NCBI GenBank assembly: GCA_028868515.1
Contig: JAGWUI010000009.1
Location: forward strand, 48,785-112,784
DNA from: Gammaproteobacteria bacterium
GTDB taxonomy: Bacteria > Pseudomonadota > Gammaproteobacteria > Pseudomonadales > Moraxellaceae
Length of the DNA stretch: 64,000 nucleotides
Direction of reading: 5' to 3'
Shown one piece after another: positions 55,562 through 62,690 of this stretch (within the stretch, counting starts at the first letter, position 1; each line of letters starts with the position of its first letter). A model generated the notes under the pieces. That model did not search any database, was not told where the DNA came from, and was given only the letters and a program-made list of their open reading frames with translations. The position numbers and the translations under genes are program-made.

Positions 55562-57505
55562 TCAATCCGCCGTCACCTGCAACAACACCTGACGTTTCTT
55601 CACTTGCATTCCAACCGTTGCACTAATCGCACCGACCACGCCATCACAGTTTGATTTAATTTGCTGCTGAATCTTCATCGCTTCCAAGATCACCAGCGTT
55701 TGGTCTTTGACCACTTTCTCGCCTTCCGCAACAAGGATATTGACGACTGCACCATTCATCGGTGCGCGGATTTGACCATCACCCGCCTCATCCGCTGCCG
55801 CTGGCGGCGCATGGGTCACATCAACGATCGTCAAATTACCATTCGCCATATCGAGGTATTGCGTATCGCCAGCCTGCACATAAGCAACTGTTTTACGAAT
55901 GCCTTGCCAGATATAAACCAACTGATTTGCGGTACAGGATAAGACTTCGAGACTCTCCGTTTCACCGTCATGTTGCAACGTAAAGTGATGACCAGCCTGC
56001 TCAATCGCGAGCTTATGGACTACATCCCCGACTTGCAATTTCAGGGGAATCGGCATGGCAATGCCTGTATGCCAGCCACTACGATCTGATTTGTACACCA
56101 GCAAACTTGCGGCAATTGCCAGTGCTTCATGCGATGCGACCGCAGGTTTTAAACTGACATCATCAGAGAAATGCTCAGTAATAAATGCAGTATTGGTATC
56201 ACCTGAGACCAGCACTGGGTTCTGGAGAATATTCACCAAGAACTGTTTATTGCTATTCACACCGAGTAACACAGTGTCTTGTAATGCACGCGCAAGCAGG
56301 CGAACAGCATCGGTCCGCGTTTTGCCATACGCAATGACTTTGGCAATCATCGGATCGTAATGTGGACTGACCTCACCTAGACTCGTCATCCCATGATCAA
56401 CACGGACACCCGGCAACATCGGCGGTTGCCATAGCAGGATTTCACCTGTTTGCGGGAGGAAATTAACGCCCGGGTCTTCAGCATATAAACGCACTTCAAC
56501 CGCATGACCAGTCAGGGTTAACTCATCTTGTGCAAGCGGTAACTTCTCACCATTTGCCACACGGAGTTGCCATTCGACCAAATCCAAACCAGTGATCAAT
56601 TCCGTCACAGGATGTTCAACTTGCAAACGCGTATTCATTTCCAAGAAATAGAAGTTGCCTTGACTGTCGAGCAAGAATTCAACCGTACCCGCTCCAACAT
56701 AGCCGCAAGATTTTGCTGCTGCTACAGCTGCCTCACCCATGCGCTGACGCAGATCAGGCGTCATGACTGGACATGGGGCTTCTTCAACAACTTTCTGATT
56801 ACGGCGCTGAATCGAGCAATCACGTTCAAACAAATACACATGATTGCCATGCGTATCGCCGAAGACTTGAATCTCCACATGGCGCGGTGCAATGACAGCA
56901 CGCTCAAGAATCATCTCGCTAGAACCAAACGCATTGAGTGCTTCTGATTGTGCAGTCTCCAGTGAAGATTTCAGCTCACTCTCAGCATGTACTAAACGCA
57001 TGCCGCGACCACCACCGCCTGCTGACGCTTTGACCATGAGCGGGAAGCCAATTTTCTTCGCCTCAAGAATCAAATTATCAAGTTCTTGATTCCCACCTTG
57101 GTAACCGGGAATACATGGCACATTGGCTTCAAGCATGGCGATTTTGGATAAACGCTTGCTGCCCATCAGCTCAATCGCATCGGGTGTTGGGCCGATGAAT
57201 GTGATATTCGCCTCAGCACAGGCTTTGGCAAATGCAGAGTTTTCTGACAAGAAGCCATAGCCGGGATGAATCGCATCTGCGCCAGTCTTCCGCGCAGCGT
57301 CAAGAATATGATCGACCCGCAAGTAGGAATCGGAAACCTTTGCTGGGCCAATGCAGACCGCCTCATCAGCAAACTGCACATGAAGTGCGTTGGCATCAGC
57401 TTCGGAATAGACTGCAACGGTGCGATAGCCTAGAGCCTTTGCAGTGCGCATCACACGCACTGCAATTTCACCACGGTTCGCAATCAGGACTTTGGTAAAT
57501 GCCAT
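55562..57505 (-). CDS. atuF: Acyl-CoA carboxylase biotin-carboxylase subunit, probably geranyl-CoA carboxylase alpha AtuF
   Basis: Biotin-dependent subunit of 647 residues. The biotin carboxylase part (about 1-450) has KASAGGGGRGMRLV, the ATP-grasp loop, RDCSIQRRNQKVVEEAP and EMNTRLQVEHPVTE. The C-terminal biotin-carrier domain has APMNGAVV and EAMKIQ, with biotin-accepting Lys611. 3-Methylcrotonyl-CoA and geranyl-CoA carboxylase subunits look alike; AtuF is chosen because the gene order atuA-B-C-D-E-F is matched. GGAGG lies 4 bases before the ATG. It would be biotinylated by BirA encoded at 10507. The alternative is LiuD. Repeats lie on both sides. Confidence 0.85.
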   Translation of the reverse strand: MAFTKVLIANRGEIAVRVMRTAKALGYRTVAVYSEADANALHVQFADEAVCIGPAKVSDSYLRVDHILDAARKTGADAIHPGYGFLSENSAFAKACAEANITFIGPTPDAIELMGSKRLSKIAMLEANVPCIPGYQGGNQELDNLILEAKKIGFPLMVKASAGGGGRGMRLVHAESELKSSLETAQSEALNAFGSSEMILERAVIAPRHVEIQVFGDTHGNHVYLFERDCSIQRRNQKVVEEAPCPVMTPDLRQRMGEAAVAAAKSCGYVGAGTVEFLLDSQGNFYFLEMNTRLQVEHPVTELITGLDLVEWQLRVANGEKLPLAQDELTLTGHAVEVRLYAEDPGVNFLPQTGEILLWQPPMLPGVRVDHGMTSLGEVSPHYDPMIAKVIAYGKTRTDAVRLLARALQDTVLLGVNSNKQFLVNILQNPVLVSGDTNTAFITEHFSDDVSLKPAVASHEALAIAASLLVYKSDRSGWHTGIAMPIPLKLQVGDVVHKLAIEQAGHHFTLQHDGETESLEVLSCTANQLVYIWQGIRKTVAYVQAGDTQYLDMANGNLTIVDVTHAPPAAADEAGDGQIRAPMNGAVVNILVAEGEKVVKDQTLVILEAMKIQQQIKSNCDGVVGAISATVGMQVKKRQVLLQVTAD

Positions 57506-57557
57506 ACAGCCTCCAACAACATCTATTTAATAAATTTGTTTATTCAATGGTTTTGCT

Positions 57558-57656
57558 TTGAAGTCTTCCCTTTCAAGGGGAAGATTTAGATGGGGATGGT
57601 TTTACAATAAAATCAAAACCATCCCCAACCCGACCTTCCCCTTGAAGGGGAAGGAG
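57558..57656. repeat. Palindromic intergenic repeat, REPIN/MITE-like, copy 5
   Basis: Starts TTTGAAGTCTTCCC and ends GGGGAAGGAG. Inner arms GATGGGGATGGTTTTA and AAAACCATCCCCA give a strong central palindrome. It lies between atuE (stop 57746) and atuF (start 57505), within the presumed operon. Confidence 0.93.
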
Positions 57657-57745
57657 AAAAACCCTCAAGAATTTTTCAGTTTCAACTACTAACGAGTACT
57701 TAACTTTTAATCAAAAATCCAGATCAACAATTTACTCAGCCCAGC

Positions 57746-58555
57746 TTACTCTGTTGCCCAACTAGGTAAACGCTTCTGTACAAATGCCAGCGTTCCCTCT
57801 AAACCTTCGGTCGTCGCCGCTTCTGCAAATTTGACTGCGACATCATCAAGCAATCCTTCCAGAGGCTCTTGCCCTGCTGCACGATGCAAAATATCTTTAG
57901 TCACGCGGCTAGCATTCGGTGCGGTTCGTTTGATCTGACTCAGCACTTCATTCAATGCGTCATCAAGCTGCTCAACAGTCGCCAGAGATTGATGAACCAA
58001 ACCAATTCGCTCAGCTTCCGCACCTTCGAAGCGGTTACCCAAGAGCGCATAACGACGCGCTTGCGTTAGACCGATACGTTGCACGACAAACGGTGCAATC
58101 TGTGCTGGAATCACGCCTAAGCCTGTTTCAGGCAAACCAAACTTAGTATTGTCTAGGCAGAGCGCCACATCAGATACACACGCCAAACCAAAGCCGCCGC
58201 CCAGCACAGCACCTTCCAATACAGCCACCACAATTTGCGGTGCCTCATTCACGATTTGAATCAACGTGCCAAAGCTACGATTAAACTTCACGTAGACTTC
58301 GCTGCCCTTTTCTACGGCTTGCATGCGTAAACCTGTCATATCTTTCAGGTCAGCACCCGCACAAAAGCTACCACCTTCACCGCGCAAGACAACACCGCGA
58401 ACCGTCGCATCATCTTTAATGCTGGCAAATACCGCAATTAAATCGGCAACCATTTCTGAGCTCATCGCATTACGCACTTCAGGACGATTGAGACGCACAT
58501 GCAAAATCGCGCCGTGCTGTTCAAGAATAAGCGTTTGGGTAGCTGGCAAAGTCAT
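57746..58555 (-). CDS. atuE: Enoyl-CoA hydratase, probably isohexenylglutaconyl-CoA hydratase AtuE
   Basis: Crotonase-fold hydratase of 269 residues. Oxyanion-hole motifs are GEGGSFCAGADLKDM and EGAVLGGGFGLACVSDVAL; the catalytic acid lies in FGLPETGLGVIPAQI. In the Atu pathway this enzyme hydrates isohexenylglutaconyl-CoA; methylglutaconyl-CoA hydratase LiuC is very similar. The order supports AtuE. No strong ribosome site precedes the ATG. The gap to atuD holds copy 6 of the palindromic repeat, and the gap to atuF copy 5. Confidence 0.83.
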   Translation of the reverse strand: MTLPATQTLILEQHGAILHVRLNRPEVRNAMSSEMVADLIAVFASIKDDATVRGVVLRGEGGSFCAGADLKDMTGLRMQAVEKGSEVYVKFNRSFGTLIQIVNEAPQIVVAVLEGAVLGGGFGLACVSDVALCLDNTKFGLPETGLGVIPAQIAPFVVQRIGLTQARRYALLGNRFEGAEAERIGLVHQSLATVEQLDDALNEVLSQIKRTAPNASRVTKDILHRAAGQEPLEGLLDDVAVKFAEAATTEGLEGTLAFVQKRLPSWATE

Positions 58556-58603
58556 AGTTCGTACTCATTCATATTTATAAATAATTCATTCAGCTTCATC
58601 GTA

Positions 58604-58734
58604 TTGAAGTCTTCCCCTGAGGGGTGAGCTAGGATCAGCAAAGCACTGCTTTGCCCTAGCGCAAGAGATGGGGGCTGCTTTTAAAGCAAAAATCAAAAGC
58701 ACCCCATCCCGACCTTCCCCCTCAGGGGAAGGAG
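58604..58734. repeat. Palindromic intergenic repeat, copy 6, with nested palindrome
   Basis: Ends as in copies 1, 4 and 5 (TTGAAGTCTTCCCC and GGGGAAGGAG) but 131 bp long. Between the left terminal hairpin and the inner arm, the usual GGAAGATTTA is replaced by about 40 bases that form their own palindrome: GCTAGG..CAGCAAAGCA / TGCTTTGCCCTAGC. It lies between atuD and atuE. Confidence 0.9.
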
Positions 58735-58743
58735 GCAAAAGAA

Positions 58744-59904
58744 TTAAGACTTCTGCTTACTCGGCAAGATATCCATGAGCTTACAGATAATGCCCAACAT
58801 GATTTCATCTGCGCCACCACCAATCGAACCTAGACGACCATCGCGATAGAGTTGTGATGCAGGGTTATCCCACATAAAGCCGTTACCACCCCAATACTGC
58901 AAACAAGCATCCGACACTTCACGAGTCAGGCGTCCTGATTTCAATTTTGCCATCGAAGCGAGCATCGCGACGTTTTCACCAGCGATATGTTGTTCACACG
59001 CTTGATAAGTCAGAGCTTTCAACGCTTCAACTTCGGTCATGAGTTCTGCAAAACGGAAATGCACATACTGATTATTGATCAGTGGTTGTCCGAAGGTTGT
59101 GCGCTCTTTGGTATAGGCAATGGTTTGTTTAATACAATGTTCCAGACCACCAACCGCGTTGGCACATGCCCACATGCGTTCTTCTTGAAACTGCATCATT
59201 TGCATCATAAAGCCCATGCCTTCTGCGCCAACCAAATTGCGCTGCGGTACGCGAACATTGTCAAAATAAACTTGAGCCGTTGTGGTTGAACGCATACCCA
59301 GTTTATTTAATGGCTCAGAGAAGCTAATACCTTTGGTTTTTGCTGGCACAATAATCATCGATTTATTGCTATGCGGCTTGGCATCTGAAGTGTTTGCCAA
59401 TAAACAGAAGAAGTCGGCTTGCAAAGAGTTGGTAATCCACATCTTGCTGCCATTGATGACGTAATCATCGCCGTCTTTTTTTGCAGTGGTTTTAATCGCA
59501 GCAACGTCTGAACCCGCATGTACTTCAGAGACCGCAATCGCAGCGACATATTCACCTTTAATCGCAGGCACTAAAAACTCGTCGCGCAATTCTTTGCTAC
59601 CAAAGCGCGCCAATGCTGGCGTTGCCATATCAGTCTGCACGCCAATTGCGAGTGGCACACCACCACATGCAGCACGTCCCAACTCCTCTGCCACCACCAG
59701 ATTGTAGGAATAGTCCAAACCTAGACCGCCATTTTCTTCAGGCTTACAAATACCAAGCAATCCCAGATCACCCATTTTTTTGAACACATCATGAATCGGA
59801 AAACGCCCTGCTGCTTCCCATTCTGGAATAAACGGATTGAGTTCGTTTTCAACAAACTGACGCGCGGTGCGACGAAGTGCTTCATGTTCTGCGGTAAATT
59901 TCAT
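58744..59904 (-). CDS. atuD: Acyl-CoA dehydrogenase, probably citronellyl-CoA dehydrogenase AtuD
   Basis: FAD acyl-CoA dehydrogenase of 386 residues. AVSEVHAGSDVAAIKTTA and MWITNSLQADFFCLLANT bind FAD and substrate. The catalytic base is probably the glutamate in QFQEERMWACANAVGG, while the alternative site reads IGGGADEIMLG, as in the isovaleryl-CoA dehydrogenase branch that acts on branched substrates. Fourth position of the atuABCDEF order supports citronellyl-CoA as substrate. AAAGGA lies 6 bases before the ATG. The stop is 10 bases from repeat copy 6 and the start about 57 bases from the solo hairpin. Confidence 0.83.
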   Translation of the reverse strand: MKFTAEHEALRRTARQFVENELNPFIPEWEAAGRFPIHDVFKKMGDLGLLGICKPEENGGLGLDYSYNLVVAEELGRAACGGVPLAIGVQTDMATPALARFGSKELRDEFLVPAIKGEYVAAIAVSEVHAGSDVAAIKTTAKKDGDDYVINGSKMWITNSLQADFFCLLANTSDAKPHSNKSMIIVPAKTKGISFSEPLNKLGMRSTTTAQVYFDNVRVPQRNLVGAEGMGFMMQMMQFQEERMWACANAVGGLEHCIKQTIAYTKERTTFGQPLINNQYVHFRFAELMTEVEALKALTYQACEQHIAGENVAMLASMAKLKSGRLTREVSDACLQYWGGNGFMWDNPASQLYRDGRLGSIGGGADEIMLGIICKLMDILPSKQKS

Positions 59905-59960
59905 GACTGTTCCTTTAATCTGATCTTTAGCATAAATATTTAAAAACTAATCTCGCTTTT

Positions 59961-59989
59961 CTCCTTCCCCTTACAGGGGAAGACTTCAC
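59961..59989. repeat. Solo terminal hairpin of the palindromic repeat family (copy 7)
   Basis: CTCCTTCCCCTTACAGGGGA followed by AGACTTCA. It joins the outer half of one end (CTCCTTCCCC) to the outer half of the other (GGGGAAGACTTC), exactly what deletion between the two terminal hairpins would leave. It lies 9 bases past the atuC stop, between atuC and atuD. Confidence 0.85.
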
Positions 59990-59998
59990 AGCAAAATC

Positions 59999-61612
59999 TT
60001 AGAAACGCGACACACCAAAACTAATCGGGTTCAACTCTCGCTCTTTTGCTTCAATTTGAGTCTTCAAAACAAAAATCAGCACATTGCGCGTATCACGAGG
60101 ATCAATCAAACCGTCATCATGACCATGTGCAGTGTTATACAGTGCAGTCGTTTGTGAATCTAATTTAGCTGCGGTCGTCATCTCGATCATGTCGAGCATT
60201 TGTGGATCAGGCTCGATACCTGTCGAACGCTGTTTTTCTTCCGCAACAATTCGCATGACCTTACCTGCCTGCGCACCACCCATCACCGCAGTACGCGATG
60301 TCGGCCATGCAAAGAGGAAATTAGGTGCTAATGCACGACCACACATCGCATAGTTCCCTGCGCCGTATGAACCACCGACAATGATGGAAATTTTTGGCAC
60401 AGAAGCATTGGCAACCGCTTGAATCAGTTTTGAGCCATGCTTCACGATGCCGTTTTGCTCCGCATCCGTTCCCACGATAAAACCTGTGGTGTTATGCAAA
60501 AATATGAGTGGTCGCTGAGTCTGCTCACACAGATGAATAAATTGAGCAGTCTTGGTTGCGCCTTGTACGGTGATTGGACCATTGTTGGTGATAATCCCTA
60601 CATTCATGCCACCCAACTTTGCCCAACCGCAAACAGTCATCGCATCAAATTCTTGCTTGAACTCAAGAAAGTCCGAATCATCGACGATATGCGCAATGAC
60701 TTCTTTCATATCAATCGGTTGCTTGATATCTGACGGGATCAATCCCATCAAATTATCAATCGGATAACGTGGCTCTAAATAATCATTTGGTGTCGCTGCG
60801 GTCTGTTCTTTCCAATTCAGCATTTTGACGATATCGCGTGCCTGACGAATACCGTCTGCATCATTTTCCGCCAGATATTCCGCCGTACCAGCGACCATCG
60901 CGTGCATTTCTGCACCACCCAAATCTTCGCCATTCGCCACTTCACCCGTTGCAGCAAGTAACAGCGGTGGACCCGCAAGGAACATTTGCGTGCGCTTACG
61001 CACCACGATAATGTAATCCGACAAGCCCGGTTGATACGCACCGCCAGCCGTCGCATTACCATGCACAACCGCAATCTGAGGAATACCAAGAGCAGACAAC
61101 CGCGCTTGATTAGCAAAGGTACGACCAGCATTTACAAACACTTCGCCACCATAATTCAGATTCGCACCGCCACTTTCAGTGAGGCAAATCACAGGCAATT
61201 TATTCTCACGAATAATTTCATGCAGACGTAAGGTCTTGACCATTCCCGCAGGTGAAATCGTCCCGCCCTTGATCGCACTATTACTCGCGGTCACCATGCA
61301 GCGCACGCCCTCGACAAAGCCAATACCCGCAATAATGCCGCCGCCAGCATCAGAGCCATCCTTGTCGTCATACATGCCATAACCTACTAGCCCACACAGC
61401 TCCACAAACGGCGTTCCAGCATCCAGCAACAAGCGCACACGTTCATGAGGCAAAATCTGACCACGCTTCTCAAACTTAGGTTTTGCCTGCAATGACTTAT
61501 CAATTACCTTCTGCTGAATCCCACGCATCGACCCTAAAGCCTGTTCAGCAAACTCACGGTTTGCAGCAAACTGCGGGCTATTCGGATCAAGTGCTGTTTC
61601 TAGAATTGCCAT
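59999..61612 (-). CDS. atuC: Acyl-CoA carboxylase carboxyltransferase subunit, probably geranyl-CoA carboxylase beta AtuC
   Basis: Carboxyltransferase subunit of 537 residues with the double crotonase fold: VTASNSAIKGGTISPAGM, LTESGGANLNYGGEVF, GNATAGGAYQPGLSDYIIV and, in the C-terminal half, VGGSYGAGNYAMCGRA. After YGGEVF the sequence reads VNAGRTFANQARLS, unlike the PDREHFGRIFYNQA common in 3-methylcrotonyl-CoA carboxylase, which favours geranyl-CoA carboxylase. Partner of the biotin subunit encoded at 55562. Ribosome site AAGAGAG. The solo hairpin copy 7 lies 9 bases past the stop. Substrate assignment is inference from order and these residues. Confidence 0.85.
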   Translation of the reverse strand: MAILETALDPNSPQFAANREFAEQALGSMRGIQQKVIDKSLQAKPKFEKRGQILPHERVRLLLDAGTPFVELCGLVGYGMYDDKDGSDAGGGIIAGIGFVEGVRCMVTASNSAIKGGTISPAGMVKTLRLHEIIRENKLPVICLTESGGANLNYGGEVFVNAGRTFANQARLSALGIPQIAVVHGNATAGGAYQPGLSDYIIVVRKRTQMFLAGPPLLLAATGEVANGEDLGGAEMHAMVAGTAEYLAENDADGIRQARDIVKMLNWKEQTAATPNDYLEPRYPIDNLMGLIPSDIKQPIDMKEVIAHIVDDSDFLEFKQEFDAMTVCGWAKLGGMNVGIITNNGPITVQGATKTAQFIHLCEQTQRPLIFLHNTTGFIVGTDAEQNGIVKHGSKLIQAVANASVPKISIIVGGSYGAGNYAMCGRALAPNFLFAWPTSRTAVMGGAQAGKVMRIVAEEKQRSTGIEPDPQMLDMIEMTTAAKLDSQTTALYNTAHGHDDGLIDPRDTRNVLIFVLKTQIEAKERELNPISFGVSRF

Positions 61613-61667
61613 GTTGTTACTCTCTTAATGTTGCTAATCGTGATTGGCGATAACGAATCAAACCTAC

Positions 61668-62528
61668 TTATTTCAAAACATCTGGAATAAAGGCACGATG
61701 AAATCCATTAAACGGCTCGTTGTTTTTGGCATCCATGAGCGGATATGACGGCGTTCCGAGCGAAGCTGCGCCATCTATGCGAATCGTCACGCCATTGACA
61801 AACGCTGCTGCCTCAGACAACAGAAAACACGCCACCGATGACACCTCTGATTCTGTACCCATGCGCTTCAGAGGAACTTTCTCAGCAAGCAAAGGAATCA
61901 TGGCGCGGAATGCACCTTGGTATGTGTCCATCCCTGAGGACATAATCCAGCCTGGCGCAACACAATTCACACGTACACCCGATTTCGCCCATTCAATCGC
62001 AGCAGTCTTGGTGAGATTATCAACCCCAGCGCGCGCAGCACCTGAGTGCCCCATGCCCGGCATCCCACCGTGCATATCTGCCGCCATATTGACGATGCTA
62101 CCGCCATGCTCACCCATCCACTGATTGTATGCTTCGCGCATCATCAAGAACGTGCCATGCAAATTATTACGAATGACTGAATCAAATCCGTTGTATGAAA
62201 TCGACTCGAGTGGCGATGGAAATTGACCGCCTGCGTTATTAAACAAACCATCAAGACGTCCAAATTCTGCCAGCACCGCCGCGATCGTTGCTTTAACTTG
62301 ATCTTCTTGGCGAATATCACAAACCAAACCACGCACCTTGCCACCGTCAGCTTTGATTTCAGCCACAATGGCGTCTAGTTTTTCAGGTTTGCGACCTGTG
62401 ATTACAACTTGCGCACCCAGTGCCGCCAGCTCGTGTGCAGTACAGCGTCCAATTCCTGAACCACCACCCGTCACAATGACGACTTTGCCAGCAAATGCAT
62501 CTGGGCGAAAAATTGATTGATACGACAT
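61668..62528 (-). CDS. atuB: Short-chain dehydrogenase/reductase, probably AtuB, PECR-like
   Basis: SDR protein of 286 residues. NAD(P)-binding GGGSGIGR is near 23-30 and NNAGG near 103. At the usual catalytic YxxxK position it reads GHSGAARAGV, so both Tyr and Lys are replaced. This HSGAARAG form is what I know from peroxisomal trans-2-enoyl-CoA reductase (PECR) and dienoyl-CoA reductase relatives, so a CoA-thioester substrate is likely. The ATG at 62528 has AGGAA 6 bases upstream; a further ATG lies two codons before it. It lies 55 bases ahead of atuC. In Pseudomonas atuB's precise reaction is unclear. Confidence 0.83.
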   Translation of the reverse strand: MSYQSIFRPDAFAGKVVIVTGGGSGIGRCTAHELAALGAQVVITGRKPEKLDAIVAEIKADGGKVRGLVCDIRQEDQVKATIAAVLAEFGRLDGLFNNAGGQFPSPLESISYNGFDSVIRNNLHGTFLMMREAYNQWMGEHGGSIVNMAADMHGGMPGMGHSGAARAGVDNLTKTAAIEWAKSGVRVNCVAPGWIMSSGMDTYQGAFRAMIPLLAEKVPLKRMGTESEVSSVACFLLSEAAAFVNGVTIRIDGAASLGTPSYPLMDAKNNEPFNGFHRAFIPDVLK

Positions 62529-62690
62529 GAACATTTCCTAAATTAAATTGAGCGCCGAAGTTTTTCAGTCAATCAAACTGAATGAACGCTGAAATCTATC
62601 ACCACCATTAATTCATCAGCATTAGCAATTACTTACACGTTCAGTTGATATTTACAGCCATTTACTTAAAACAGCTCACTTCAACAATCA

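Noticed and set aside
53537..62528. Naming the carboxylase/hydratase genes liuB, liuC and liuD (leucine pathway)
   Set aside because: Homology is close, but the DUF1446 gene, the SDR gene, the exact A-F order and the carboxyltransferase residues fit the atu set better. Kept as an alternative.
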